From Alkalinema sp. RU_4_3 (GTDB lineage Bacteria; Cyanobacteriota; Cyanobacteriia; Leptolyngbyales; Leptolyngbyaceae): DNA of 39,089 nt. The notes beneath the pieces are model-generated. The model was not told the origin of the DNA. It worked only from the letters and a program-made list of their open reading frames with translations, and did no database searches. Where the stretch lies: assembly GCA_012031975.1 (NCBI GenBank), contig JAAUSA010000018.1:1-39089 (forward strand), written 5' to 3'. Position numbers and translations under genes: made by a program. Of this stretch, positions 1 through 9,553 are shown in pieces. Every line of letters begins with the position of its first letter. The stretch's first letter is position 1.

Positions 1-695
1 ACCCCCATCGGATCCTCCCCCCCCAACCCCGCCGCCAACACCCCCGCCTCCTCCAACCGAAACCCTGAAAGCTCGATCGATCGCCCAATATTAAAAGGCG
101 TACGCTGCCGATCCTGAATCAAATCCGCCGGCGTCGTCACCCCAATCAACGCAAACGTCAACCGCCGCCACTCCGGCTGATCCGCCCGTCGGTTATAACA
201 ATCCCGAATCACCGCAAAAAAGTCATCAACCTTAAAATCCAAACTCAGCACACTATCAATCTCATCCACCAGCACCACAATCGGCCCATCCACCAGCCGC
301 AACAGCACCTCCTCCAAAAACTTGCCCAGCCGCTGCACCGGCGACAACAAAGGCATCCCCGCCCACCACTCATTCAAATCAAACCGATCCCACAGCCCCA
401 AGCTCCCCACCAACGAATCAATCACCCCCGCATACCACTGCTCCGGCCCAATCCCCGCCGTCCCGATCGCCGTCACATCCACACTGGCACAGGCCACCCC
501 TTCAGCCTGCAACCGCGCCATCACCTGCACCCGCAGACTCGACTTCCCCATCTGCCGCGAATTCAGCACATAGCAAAACTCCCCCGATCGCAGAGCCTGA
601 TAAAAATCCTCATCCGCCTGCCGCCGCACATAGGTCACAGCATCCGTCGGCAGACTACCACCCACTTGATAGACATCAGGGGAACTCAAAGCCAT
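1..695 (-). CDS. AAA-like domain ATPase (PF14516-type), N-terminal part; runs off window
   Basis: The minus strand is open from an ATG at 693-695 to the window edge, giving about 231 residues and no stop. Residues about 45-53 (NSRQMGKSS) form the P-loop in the form typical of the cyanobacterial AAA-like family, with RQMGK in place of a classical GxxxxGK. Residues about 139-147 (IVVLVDEID) are the Walker B strand. The first about 30 residues ([14 protein letters not shown]) match the usual entry into this domain. In this family the ATPase is often fused to WD40, TPR or effector domains downstream, and that part lies outside the window. The role is unknown; STAND-like signalling is a family-level guess. 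It sits downstream of the PEP-CTERM gene, 54 nt away. Confidence 0.85.
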   Translation of the reverse strand, partial: MALSSPDVYQVGGSLPTDAVTYVRRQADEDFYQALRSGEFCYVLNSRQMGKSSLRVQVMARLQAEGVACASVDVTAIGTAGIGPEQWYAGVIDSLVGSLGLWDRFDLNEWWAGMPLLSPVQRLGKFLEEVLLRLVDGPIVVLVDEIDSVLSLDFKVDDFFAVIRDCYNRRADQPEWRRLTFALIGVTTPADLIQDRQRTPFNIGRSIELSGFRLEEAGVLAAGLGGEDPMG

Positions 696-707
696 AGCTA
701 TTCAGGG

Positions 708-729
708 ATTTCTCTTACATTAGAGAAAT
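708..729. other. small inverted repeat between AAA-like and PEP-CTERM genes
   Basis: ATTTCTC (708-714) and GAGAAAT (723-729) form a perfect 7-bp dyad with an 8-nt loop, 13 nt upstream of the ATPase start codon. It could be an operator for the ATPase gene or a weak terminator after the PEP-CTERM gene. There is no U-tract directly after it on the minus strand. Confidence 0.35.
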
Positions 730-749
730 TCTACTACCAAACCCACCCC

Positions 750-1676
750 TTAGCGCCGCCTCAACCGAGACAACCCAAGCAAGTAAACCAACCCCAGCAA
801 TCCACTCGGCCCAGGCACCTGCTTCACTCCCAAATCACCTGCAACAAACCCATTATTGCCAGACGGTGCGATCGATCGCCGTTCCCCCGAAATCATAAAC
901 TCTGTCCAAGATGCCGTAAAACTAGAAGTGCCATTTTCCACCCCTCGCACATCCTCCAAATAACTCGACCACACCAGTCCACCAACTGCCGTCCCAGGAG
1001 CCAATCCCGCCAACGCATAGGTCAACGTCAATTTATCCGCCGGACCCGTTAGCCCCGAAGATGTTTTATTCGTACCCACACCTTGCAGCGTCCCCTTATT
1101 TGCCGCCACATACCAACCCACAGTCGGCGATCCCGACAACCCGGAGGCCTGACCATAGGCTCCAACCACTGGCATTTGAGAAAACATCGATCCATCTGGC
1201 TTCAGAAAGCCCAGTACAGCATATTCCCAAAGCGTTCCAGAAGTATTCAAACTTGTGAATTTCGCTTGCAGATCCGTAATCTGCCACTCTTCCGAAAATA
1301 GCAGCGTTGCTGTTGTCGAAACTAACGATCCGGGGTTATTTTGCTGAACAGACTTATTAAATCCACGGTTAGAAACAATCGTCTTTCCAGTCAACTTCAG
1401 ATTTGGTGTGCCAGAACTGGACAACGCCGCAGGATCGCTGTCACTATAATCGATCGTAAAGTCATCTCCGTCTTCATTATCCGCTACCAGTTTTGCGCCC
1501 GTCTGATCGTTTAATAGATTGTAGGACGACGACCCACTTAGGACCGTTGTCGCACCTGGAAAGGCATACTCGCTAAAGTCGATCACGACATTCTTCAAAC
1601 TTGCAGCCTGTGAAGGCATAGGGGAAGTGGCGATCGCACCAAATCCAACGATCGCCGCCAAAAAAACACGCTTCAT
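750..1676 (-). CDS. PEP-CTERM-like sorted exported protein
   Basis: This is a 308-residue protein counted from the ATG at 1676. A longer in-frame start at 1724 exists but would put 16 polar residues before the signal peptide. The N-terminus is a Sec signal peptide (MKRVF, a hydrophobic run, then PSQA-A at about residue 24). The C-terminus has the tripartite sorting signal: VPGPSGLLG, a short hydrophobic stretch (LVYLLGL) and a basic tail (SRLRRR). In PEP-CTERM proteins this is recognised by an exosortase and the mature protein goes to the cell surface or matrix. Here the motif reads PGPS rather than PEPS. The middle is rich in Ser, Thr, Gly and Asn with no domain I recognise. It lies next to the exopolysaccharide cluster, a frequent association for exosortase substrates. 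No exosortase gene is in the window. Confidence 0.8.
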   Translation of the reverse strand: MKRVFLAAIVGFGAIATSPMPSQAASLKNVVIDFSEYAFPGATTVLSGSSSYNLLNDQTGAKLVADNEDGDDFTIDYSDSDPAALSSSGTPNLKLTGKTIVSNRGFNKSVQQNNPGSLVSTTATLLFSEEWQITDLQAKFTSLNTSGTLWEYAVLGFLKPDGSMFSQMPVVGAYGQASGLSGSPTVGWYVAANKGTLQGVGTNKTSSGLTGPADKLTLTYALAGLAPGTAVGGLVWSSYLEDVRGVENGTSSFTASWTEFMISGERRSIAPSGNNGFVAGDLGVKQVPGPSGLLGLVYLLGLSRLRRR

Positions 1677-1834
1677 GATCACTCTAAACTCAGTTACAGA
1701 ACAGTCAAGCCCATCTTCCAGCAACCCTCACAAATCCATGGCTTTCCTTTAGCTATCCCCAAATCAGAAAATAACTCTCACAAAATAATAAAGACATATC
1801 TCCCACGATTTTGGCACCACTCAAAGCGATCACC

Positions 1835-2794
1835 TTAATCCAAACGCAAGAAATTAAGCATTTTTTCAATCTCTCGATCGACTAACTGGTTCCAAGCAAT
1901 TCTGTAATGGCTCAAATCGAGATCGCAGATTTTCAGTTGTTCGATCGCATCCACCATAGAAGAAACTGAGTTGTCCACTAAAATTGCCCATTCACCAAAG
2001 ATTTCCTGAATCAAAGGCGTATTACTCACAATCAAAGGTGTATTAGAAGATAGCGCTTCACAGGCTCCACTGGGCTGGATCAGATCCTGCGTGGTCAGAA
2101 CTAGAGCAGCGGCACTGCTACATAACAAGGCATGATATTCCTGAATCGGCAGAAACCCTGTCATCCTGACATTTTGAAGCCCTTGGAGTTTCATCTGTAG
2201 CGCCTGGGGTAGCTTTAAGGCATCAGCAGTTAGGATAAAGGTATGGTCCGGCAACTGAGCCATGCTGTCTAAAAGCATCTCAACAGGCTCATCGGGATCG
2301 AAGGAACAGATCACGAATATCTGGCGCTCTATCCGTTTAGCTTGGTATGATTCGATCGCTTCCAAAGGATCTGGAATATTGAAAAACGTAATATCTGGAT
2401 AGTCTTGCTTCGCCAACGCCAGAATGCCATGGTTATGGACAATCACCGCTGCGGCATTTTTAAGCAAGCGATCGCTCAGCGGCAGCTTGCCCCAGGCGAT
2501 TTTTCCACCCACATTTTGAAAGACTGGGTTATGGGCATCGATCACATAGGGTATTCTTAACAGCCAGGCAACAACGGCACTATACAGGGGTGGTGCCTGA
2601 GCTACGATAAATGTAGGCTTTTGTTTGATGGCCGTATAGCAACTAACAAGTAGTTTATACAAATAATCGATCGGCCTGCATAGCTTCCTTCTAAAGATAT
2701 GGGGAATAAACAAAATTTCAGACCTTAGTCGAGGCGCAAGCACCTCGGCCCGTCGCTGATATCTCTTCCAAACAATAAATAAAGCTCTATCCAT
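1835..2794 (-). CDS. glycosyltransferase, GT4-like (GT-B fold)
   Basis: This 319-residue protein resembles GT4 (group 1) glycosyltransferases that transfer a nucleotide-activated sugar to a lipid-linked glycan at the inner face of the membrane. The N-terminal half carries VIDAHNP (84-90) and the VIVHNHG segment (117-123) usual for the acceptor-side Rossmann domain. The C-terminal half has the donor-site signature PSGACEALSSNTPLI (241-255), with the conserved Glu at about 246. It is the last glycosyl-transfer gene of the polysaccharide cluster, 46 nt downstream of the SGNH hydrolase gene. Sugar and linkage cannot be predicted. The protein is somewhat shorter than typical GT4 enzymes (about 370-400), but both lobes look present. 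Confidence 0.85.
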   Translation of the reverse strand: MDRALFIVWKRYQRRAEVLAPRLRSEILFIPHIFRRKLCRPIDYLYKLLVSCYTAIKQKPTFIVAQAPPLYSAVVAWLLRIPYVIDAHNPVFQNVGGKIAWGKLPLSDRLLKNAAAVIVHNHGILALAKQDYPDITFFNIPDPLEAIESYQAKRIERQIFVICSFDPDEPVEMLLDSMAQLPDHTFILTADALKLPQALQMKLQGLQNVRMTGFLPIQEYHALLCSSAAALVLTTQDLIQPSGACEALSSNTPLIVSNTPLIQEIFGEWAILVDNSVSSMVDAIEQLKICDLDLSHYRIAWNQLVDREIEKMLNFLRLD

Positions 2795-2840
2795 TTACCG
2801 ATTACTCCAGACAAGTTACAAAAATATAGCTCTTTGACCG

Positions 2841-4067
2841 TTACGCATTAGCGACTTTAATCCCACCAATATAAGCGATGCCAATTATATTTAGCTTCCA
2901 TTTTCGTGGGTCTTGCTGCCTTGGGAGTACCTTATGGTATTCCAATTCAAAATCCTCAGGCTGTTCCAAACAATTAGAAATTGAAACTGGCAAAAAATCA
3001 CAGGATTCAGAGAATCGAACGAGCGGTAATGTAACTAGCGTAATTGCATTGCGCGGCTTCACTGGATTCAGCCAAGAGGCATAGGTACTTGTAACGATAC
3101 AATGACCATTAAATTCAATCTTAATGAAACCATGATCTAAATCAGCCTTCACATAAACTGCAATCAGCCTTCCCTTAAGCAGAAAGTTTAACGCATTTTC
3201 CTGGGAAATAGAAAAATATCTTTCTTTGAAAATTGAATTTTGATAGACCAACACATCCGGCTTTTCTAAGAAGAACTGGCTATCATTAAATCGATCGAAA
3301 AATGCCAGTCTATGAAAATTATCTGCATAGATAGGTTGTACATCAGAGGGTTTGAGTTGTTTTCTCCCTAGTCGCAAATCTTGGATGACACCTATTCTAT
3401 TGAGTTCATCCGTAATAATTTGGGCAACGACCTTAACCCCAAGAGGACGACTGTAATGGGAAGGATCGGCCTCCTCATACAAAGTTCTCACCTGTTTCGT
3501 ATCCGAAGAACAATGCAGCGATCGCGTGACATCCACAATCGGCAACCTATATCGCTGAGCAATCTGCTGATAGAGTTCAGACAACTGACAGTTTTCATCA
3601 TGAAAATGATCAAGATGCCTAAACAAAAGGATCACAATCAGACAGTTAGAATTAGACCCCTGAACTTTTCTAATAAACCCTTCCAGCACCTTGCCAGCCG
3701 CATCTAGTGAGTAATTATTCTTTTCAATTGCATATCGATCATTAACACAATATTCAAAAAAAATAATATCATTGTTTGCCGAGATCCTATGTCTATCCTC
3801 CTGAATTAACCCATAGATACTATGGGTACCCCCTAGAGAATAGTAGTTTAGCTGCGTCGGGCGAGAGGCTGATTTACTGATGGAAGCATCCAGGTAATTC
3901 GCATAGCCCTTTCTCATTACGGAGTTAGAACCGCCAACGATCGCAACCCTCAATACCTCCTCCTTATATAAGCGCGAAACCAGGCCCACGAACAGTTGCC
4001 TAATCCACATTATTGAGGCAAAAATTCTTCTCATTAACATTTCCCAATACAACACCACAAGCATCAT
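2841..4067 (-). CDS. SGNH/GDSL-type hydrolase or acyl-modifying protein of the polysaccharide cluster
   Basis: This 408-residue protein has the four SGNH blocks in its first half. GGSNS (45-49) supplies the nucleophilic Ser (47), SLGGTHS (77-83) the block II Gly, EYCVND (105-110) the block III Asn, and DPSHYS (201-206) the Asp-x-x-His pair. Family members are serine esterases, or they add or remove acetyl groups on polysaccharides. A role in decorating the exported glycan is inferred from its position between the glycosylphosphotransferase and GT4 genes. The last about 200 residues have no recognised domain and may be a beta-rich carbohydrate-binding part. The N-terminus has a hydrophobic stretch (MMLVVLYWEML, then IFASIMWIRQLFVGLV) that may anchor it. 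The start is uncertain, with Met codons at 4067, 4064 and about 4034. Confidence 0.75.
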   Translation of the reverse strand: MMLVVLYWEMLMRRIFASIMWIRQLFVGLVSRLYKEEVLRVAIVGGSNSVMRKGYANYLDASISKSASRPTQLNYYSLGGTHSIYGLIQEDRHRISANNDIIFFEYCVNDRYAIEKNNYSLDAAGKVLEGFIRKVQGSNSNCLIVILLFRHLDHFHDENCQLSELYQQIAQRYRLPIVDVTRSLHCSSDTKQVRTLYEEADPSHYSRPLGVKVVAQIITDELNRIGVIQDLRLGRKQLKPSDVQPIYADNFHRLAFFDRFNDSQFFLEKPDVLVYQNSIFKERYFSISQENALNFLLKGRLIAVYVKADLDHGFIKIEFNGHCIVTSTYASWLNPVKPRNAITLVTLPLVRFSESCDFLPVSISNCLEQPEDFELEYHKVLPRQQDPRKWKLNIIGIAYIGGIKVANA

Positions 4068-4091
4068 ACGCCTTCTCCAGCACCTAAGGAT

Positions 4092-5539
4092 CTAGTAGGC
4101 CCCCGACCTACTGAATACTACCAGGATTGTCTTAAGGAAGATCTTCAGATCAAGCCAAATGGACCACTGCTCAATATATTGAATGTCCAGCTTCAGGACA
4201 TCATCAAAGTTTTGGATGTCCGATCGCCCAGAGATTTGCCATAGCCCAGTGATGCCGGGTAAGACTTCATGGCGGATATGATGGTGGGGCTCGAACTTCT
4301 CCACATCTCGCAGGGGGAGGGGACGGGGTCCAATGAAGCTCATCTCCCCCAAGAGAACGTTGAACACTTGGGGGAGTTCGTCCAGACTATAGCGACGCAG
4401 TATCTTGCCAACCCGCGTCACCCGAGGATCGAACCGAATCTTAAAAAGAATCCCATCCTTATTGACATTCTGATCTTCCAATGCTTTTTGAAGTTGATCA
4501 GCATTGGCAACCATAGTCCGGAACTTCCAGACATTGAAGGGTTGATTATGCAGACCAATTCGGAGCTGGCGATAGAATATGGGTCCGGGATTATCTAGGA
4601 AATGATGATCGAAAGAAACAGATAAATTGGAGAAAGTAGCACCAAGAAAGCTGCCGCGCCCAGAAAATCAAGCACTCGTTTCAGTAAAAAGCTAATGCCT
4701 TCGATACTCGGGGCATTCAGCCTAAAACAGGGAATACTGTGAATATAGGAAAGTTCAACCTCCCGGAAAACAGGTTTTAATTCCCCCGGCAGGAGGTAGA
4801 GGGTAATGCCAGCATGTTGCAGCTTCCAATAGACATACATGGGATCGGCCAGCGGATTGGCATGAATATAAACCTCTGACACACCGATCGCACGAAGACG
4901 AGTAATCGTATTATCAATATTTTCCAGAGACAATGCTGTTATTTCATCCCAACCGCAAAATTTATAATAGGCACAGCCCCTAATTAAATCAATCACCATA
5001 CTGGCATTCTGCGGATCGACAATTAAAAAAACTGAATGGAGAAATAGATTGGCCTTATTACATTGTATTATAATTAAATTAGAGATATATCGCCCAAAAC
5101 TGACAAAGAAAAAGCTGAAAGCCCAGAACAGGAGGAAAGTCGATCGCGCCACTAGCGCCTGAGGGAAGTAAAGAAACGCAACCAGTAGGATAATTAGACT
5201 AGAGATCGAAATAGATTTAAAGATTGCTGGATAGTTACGCCGATGTTTACCTGATTTATACAGTCCATTCGTCAAGAAAATGCTAATGTTAATACCAACT
5301 AGCAGAATGATAATGCTAGGATTCTCTTTAAAACTCCAGGTTGGATTCCAAGTTGAACTCAGACTTTCCGTGATATACCGGGCGAGGATGAGAAGAATCG
5401 AATCTAAGACAATCAGGTAAGAAGCCCTAATGTTTTGAGTAATCAGACTTCTACTAAACGTCAGCCACCTAGAGTCTCGAAGATCGAGTGTGGCGGCAGT
5501 GCCTGTTTTCTCCTTAATTGGATCCGCTAGATTAGACAT
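4092..5539 (-). CDS. polyprenyl-phosphate glycosylphosphotransferase (WbaP/exopolysaccharide initiating enzyme), frameshifted
   Basis: This is the initiating sugar-1-phosphate transferase that loads the first sugar on undecaprenyl phosphate. The first frame (5539 down to a TAG at 4595-4597) holds four or five N-terminal membrane helices, a CoA-binding-like Rossmann segment and the start of the catalytic domain (KRVLDFLGAAAFLVLLSPIY). The protein then continues in another frame with LDNPGPIFYRQLRIG, VWKFRTMVANAD, SLDELPQVFNVLLGEMSFIGPRPL and PGITGLWQISGRS, which are the canonical catalytic motifs. Restoring one base at about 4598-4599 (GG on the plus strand, probably GGG) gives one 482-residue protein of normal length. 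All catalytic motifs lie after the shift, so the first fragment alone could not be active. It is either a sequencing error or a recent null mutation. Confidence 0.85.
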
Positions 5540-5581
5540 AACGATTGCCCTGACAAATTTTCCAGATGAATGAATAGAGCG

Positions 5582-6271
5582 TCACTCAATGTTCCAGCCA
5601 CCGTAGACCACAAAAGATTTTGTGATACCCAAAAACCTTTCTCGAAAGAGATGGGAACCAGGAAAGAGATAGCGAAACTTCCTTTCCGTCAACAGCCGGA
5701 TCGATTCAACTTCCTCTCTGGCTCTGACCGAGGAGTCGAATTTTGCATACCAGCCCAGTGAAAAATGAGTCACTAGCCAAACACGCCAGGCAATCGGCAG
5801 CCAGTGAAACGCTGGGAAGACAAAGTGGGGCTCGATCGGGAAGTAAAAGTTAGGCGTCTGAATAAAATATCGCTTACCCACCCGCTGGATTTCCTGCGCC
5901 ATCAGCGCCTGATCAGCATAGACACCCACATGCTCAATCACAGAGTTCGAGAACACAACATCAAACGCTTTCGTTTGGAACTGCCGCATGTCCCTGGCAT
6001 CACCCACACAAGATCTCAGCCGGGGATGGGGGGATATCTCACCCAGTTCTGATTCACTCGTATTCAGCAGCACAATCTCAACGTCAGTCACCCCTGAATC
6101 TAATAGCCCCGTACTTTGCCAGAACGCCGATCGCCCACCCACATCTAAAATTCGAAGCGGCTTGGGCACAGTGGATAGCAGGCGATTCAGCAACTTCAAT
6201 CTTTCATTGCGCAAAGCCGTTGCAATAGAATTCGACTGGTGATGATCGTAAATGCGACTGAGGAGTTTCAT
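5582..6271 (-). CDS. class I SAM-dependent methyltransferase
   Basis: A protein of about 229 residues beginning at the ATG at 6271 (MKLLSRIYDHHQ). A TTG 27 nt upstream also keeps frame. Motif I is LRILDVGGRSAFW, the acidic strand beta-2 end is near DVEIVLLNTSE, and FDVVFSNSVIEHVG is the post-I/motif IV region typical of Methyltransf_11 proteins. These transfer a methyl group from SAM, and here a sugar of the repeat unit or its end group is the likely acceptor, by context only. It lies between the WecG-type glycosyltransferase and the glycosylphosphotransferase gene. The C-terminal third (FPIEPHFVFPAFHWLPIA) is hydrophobic and aromatic. Confidence 0.8.
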   Translation of the reverse strand: MKLLSRIYDHHQSNSIATALRNERLKLLNRLLSTVPKPLRILDVGGRSAFWQSTGLLDSGVTDVEIVLLNTSESELGEISPHPRLRSCVGDARDMRQFQTKAFDVVFSNSVIEHVGVYADQALMAQEIQRVGKRYFIQTPNFYFPIEPHFVFPAFHWLPIAWRVWLVTHFSLGWYAKFDSSVRAREEVESIRLLTERKFRYLFPGSHLFRERFLGITKSFVVYGGWNIE

Positions 6272-6322
6272 GGTAGATTGCGATCGAAGGTCTAGCAAGA
6301 ATGAAAAGCAAATCCAAACAAA

Positions 6323-7128
6323 TTAACCAAATGACTCAACTTTTTCACTGCCATCCGGCATCGGCGGACTAAAGTCCTTCAAGCCCGATCGCTGTTGAAA
6401 AATATTCCACAAATAGAGGGGATTGAGCACCGTATACCGATACCACAGCCTTCTAGGTTCTTGAATCAATCGAAACAACCATTCAAGACCCGTGTCCTGC
6501 ATGATCTTCGGAGCCTGGGGCAAATTGCCCGCGAAGAAATCAAAGGCTGCGCCCACCGCCAAAATAGGCATTTCCAGCACATCCCGATATTCATAGGCCC
6601 AGACCTCCTGGCGGGGACAGCCCAAACCCAGAATCAGCACATGGGCTCCGGTCGCTTTGACGCGATCGACTAGATCCAATTTCTCATCCTGGGACAGTCT
6701 CCGAAACTTCGAAGGTTCATGGCCCGCGATCACAATGCCCGGAAAACGCTTCTCTAGATTGCGAACTAGATTATGGAGAACCTCCGGCTTGCTGCCATAG
6801 AGATAAATACCAAGGCCGCGATCCGCACAGGACTGCAATAACTTAAGCGTTAGATTGGGGCCATAGACTCTATCATCCAACCTTTTCCATAAAGCCAATT
6901 CAATGCCCATCGCACAGGCTGCCCATCGGGCACAACTAGATCAAGACCATTTAAACGTCGCGCATGGGTCGGATCCAAAACACCTGTCATCACACCATGG
7001 ACCGCTAGGGCACTAACCGCGTAGGCCCGCCTACTCTCAGCGGCTTCGGTGATCCGATCAACAGCATAGGCATAATCAACGGCATGGACATTAATTCCAA
7101 GGATGGAGTGTTTTCCCTTGTTAATCAT
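6323..7128 (-). CDS. WecG/TagA/CpsF family glycosyltransferase (GT26), frameshifted
   Basis: GT26 enzymes add N-acetylmannosaminuronate, ManNAc or similar sugars as the second sugar on a polyprenyl carrier. The start is the ATG at 7128, which overlaps the TGA of the epimerase gene as ATGA. The first frame gives [32 protein letters not shown] and LYGK. The second frame resumes with [58 protein letters not shown] and [16 protein letters not shown], all family hallmarks. Adding one base in the TTTT run at 6883-6886 (AAAA on the coding strand) joins them as about 268 residues, with [11 protein letters not shown] across the junction. It is probably one intact gene with a homopolymer error. Confidence 0.87.
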
Positions 7129-8192
7129 AGCTGCACCCACTTGTCTAGATTTTTTGCGTAGATCTCACCCAGAATACCTTTAATATTATACTGAATTGAC
7201 CAGTCAGGATAGCGCTGTTTAAATTTCGATAGATCGCTGACATACCAAATGTGATCACCGATACGATTGTCTTCGGCGTAGGTATATTGGAGTGGGCTAG
7301 AGGCTATTTCCTGACACAGACTAATTGCTTCTAGCATGGAGCAATTGCTTTCCCTCCCACCTCCAATGTTATAGACCGCCGCCACCTCGGGATCTTTGTA
7401 GAATTCATAGAAGGCTGCGATCAAATCAGCCGAATGAATATTGTCCCTGACTTGCTTGCCTTTGTAACCAAACACCTGATAGGGCTGCCCTGTCACCGTG
7501 CATTTCATCAAATAGGCAAGAAACCCATGGAGCTTTGTCCCCGAATGGTTTGGTCCAGTCAAGCAGCCGCCCCGAAAGCAGACGGTGCGAATCCCAAAGT
7601 ATCGCCCATATTCCTGCACCAGCACATCCGCCGCCACCTTAGAGGCCCCGAACAGAGAGTGCTTACTTTGATCGATACTCATATCCTCCGAAATACCTGC
7701 AAAGTATTGATGGGAGGAGTCAATCTCCCAACGCTGCTCCTGCTCGATCAGGGGCAGGTAATTTGGCAAGTCACCATAGACTTTGTTCGTCGAAGTGAAG
7801 ATAAACACGGCCTCTGGGCAATGGTCACGGGTTGCTTGCAGCAGGTTTAAGGTGCCATTGGCATTGACCGAGAAGTCAGAGAAGGGATCGCTCGCTGCCC
7901 AGTCATGGGACGGTTGCGCCGCCGTGTGAATAATCAGGGAAATATTCTGGCCAAATTCCGCAAAGATTGCCTTAATACTAGCGTAGTCTCGGATATCAAC
8001 ATCTCGGTGGTCATAATCCGGGATCTCCGCCTCAAGACACTTGCGGTTCCACTCGGTGGAGGCCTCCTCCCCAAAGAAGAACTTGCGCATGTCATTATCG
8101 ATCCCAATAATTTTCAGGCCGAGGCGACCAAAAAATCTGACGGCCTCAGACCCAATCAGCCCAGCGGAACCCGTAATAATTGCGATACTCAT
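7125..8192 (-). CDS. NAD-dependent sugar epimerase/dehydratase (CDP-paratose 2-epimerase-like SDR)
   Basis: A 355-residue extended short-chain dehydrogenase. The NAD-binding site is [15 protein letters not shown] near the start, with the acidic residue at the end of strand 2 ([12 protein letters not shown]). [17 protein letters not shown] and [10 protein letters not shown] are typical of the CDP-paratose/tyvelose epimerase group, which inverts C2 of a nucleotide deoxysugar. The usual YxxxK catalytic pair reads FGASK here. I believe this substitution recurs in this subfamily, but it should be checked. It should supply an unusual sugar nucleotide for the repeat unit. It is translationally coupled (ATGA) to the WecG-type gene downstream and lies 54 nt from the flippase gene upstream. 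Confidence 0.85.
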   Translation of the reverse strand: MSIAIITGSAGLIGSEAVRFFGRLGLKIIGIDNDMRKFFFGEEASTEWNRKCLEAEIPDYDHRDVDIRDYASIKAIFAEFGQNISLIIHTAAQPSHDWAASDPFSDFSVNANGTLNLLQATRDHCPEAVFIFTSTNKVYGDLPNYLPLIEQEQRWEIDSSHQYFAGISEDMSIDQSKHSLFGASKVAADVLVQEYGRYFGIRTVCFRGGCLTGPNHSGTKLHGFLAYLMKCTVTGQPYQVFGYKGKQVRDNIHSADLIAAFYEFYKDPEVAAVYNIGGGRESNCSMLEAISLCQEIASSPLQYTYAEDNRIGDHIWYVSDLSKFKQRYPDWSIQYNIKGILGEIYAKNLDKWVQL

Positions 8193-8246
8193 AGGACTAG
8201 TGGTGGTTTGATTAAAACAACAAAAAATCGAATGCCTCTTAAGGGA

Positions 8247-9521
8247 TCAAATTAGTTTTTTCTTATCCCTTGTATAATAAGCATAAACAGCCCCCCAAAG
8301 AAACAGCATAAGTAGAATTTCAGAAATTAGCGTCGCCCAGATCGCACCGCGCCACTGATAGATGCGGATGAGAAACAGATTAAGCACCCCATTGAGTAGG
8401 GCTGTTAAGACCTGGGCAAAGCTCCTGATGCGCTGATAGTTGGCACCCGTAAGAATGTCAGCGGCTAGGCGGTGGAGGCTCTTAAATAGAATGGTTGGGG
8501 AAAGCCACATTAAAGCAATGGCAGAGTTCAGGTAACCATCACCCAGTATTTTGGGGATCAAAGGCGACATCAGGAAGATCAAGGCAACCGCCAAGATCGA
8601 GTAGCCAAACAGGATAGGCAATATTTTTCGACCCAGTTGCAGGGCCGTCTGAATCCCAAAGGCACCTGCTCGAAAGAAGTCCCTAAATGTAGCCAGCATC
8701 AAGGATTGCATTGGTAGCAGGGAAACATTCAGAATATGGTAGGCCGCTCCGTACACAGCCACCGATTCAACGGTGGATAACTTAGCCAACATAGTCTTAT
8801 CCAGGTCATTATAAATATTTTCAGCCGCATCACTAATTGAGAACGAAACGCCCTGTCCGAGCCTTTGGAAAGTCCTAGCAACTTTAAACTTAGGATAGCC
8901 AATCTGCCTAAACACCATTACATAACTGACGATCGCCGTCACCAAGGTCGCCACACAGTAAAGAACTGACCATATCAATAAGGTTGGCTTAAATAGGGTA
9001 ACAAGGGCCAATATGCCAAGAAAGCGATTAATCGACAGAGACAAGATTATTTTAGAAGATTGCCCTAGCAGGCCCAGGCCAATAAAAGCATCCCGGCCAT
9101 TATCACTTAATGGCATAAATATAAGATTTGACACTGCAAGGAGCAGTACTGAATCGATCGAGATGTACGGAATCGGATATGAGCTGAAGATTAATAGGAT
9201 GGTTGCCGTTAAGGCCGACCCAAAAAATAGGGTCTTTAAGATCGAGGCACCATAGTACTCGGCGCATAGGCTCTGATCCCTGGAGACATGCTGAATTAAA
9301 ACCCTGCTGCTCCCGAGATTAGCAAAGGGGATAAAGAGCGAGATAATGGCGATCGTAGCAATGAAGGCCCCATATTTATCCGGACCAAAGGTGCGCGCCA
9401 AGACAACAAAATAGACGGACTGGACGATCAATCTTAGGAAGAACGAATTGAAGAGCATTTGGGAGTTTCTAAACAGCTCTCCCTGGCGTAACTTAGCAAG
9501 CAGAAGCCGTAGATTATCCAT
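8247..9521 (-). CDS. wzx: Wzx-type oligosaccharide flippase (MOP family)
   Basis: An integral membrane protein of about 424 residues with about 12 hydrophobic helices, beginning MDNLRLLLAKLRQGELFRNSQM and containing FGPDKYGAFIATIAIISLF. This is the layout of Wzx/polysaccharide biosynthesis flippases, which move lipid-linked repeat units across the plasma membrane. The ATG at 9521 has an AAGAG upstream and gives a typical N-terminus. A GTG at 9557 would add 12 residues and overlap the previous stop by 4 nt (GTGA), so coupling by that start is possible. It lies directly downstream of the Wzy-like gene. The DNA is visibly more A+T-rich than the Wzc gene. Confidence 0.85.
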   Translation of the reverse strand: MDNLRLLLAKLRQGELFRNSQMLFNSFFLRLIVQSVYFVVLARTFGPDKYGAFIATIAIISLFIPFANLGSSRVLIQHVSRDQSLCAEYYGASILKTLFFGSALTATILLIFSSYPIPYISIDSVLLLAVSNLIFMPLSDNGRDAFIGLGLLGQSSKIILSLSINRFLGILALVTLFKPTLLIWSVLYCVATLVTAIVSYVMVFRQIGYPKFKVARTFQRLGQGVSFSISDAAENIYNDLDKTMLAKLSTVESVAVYGAAYHILNVSLLPMQSLMLATFRDFFRAGAFGIQTALQLGRKILPILFGYSILAVALIFLMSPLIPKILGDGYLNSAIALMWLSPTILFKSLHRLAADILTGANYQRIRSFAQVLTALLNGVLNLFLIRIYQWRGAIWATLISEILLMLFLWGAVYAYYTRDKKKLI

Positions 9522-9553
9522 GGTTGTGCTCTTGATGAATGAACAAACAGAAC

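Noticed and set aside
4595-4600. Programmed ribosomal frameshifting in the glycosylphosphotransferase gene
   Set aside because: There is no slippery heptamer in the right phase and no pseudoknot was evident; the same error type recurs in six unrelated genes.
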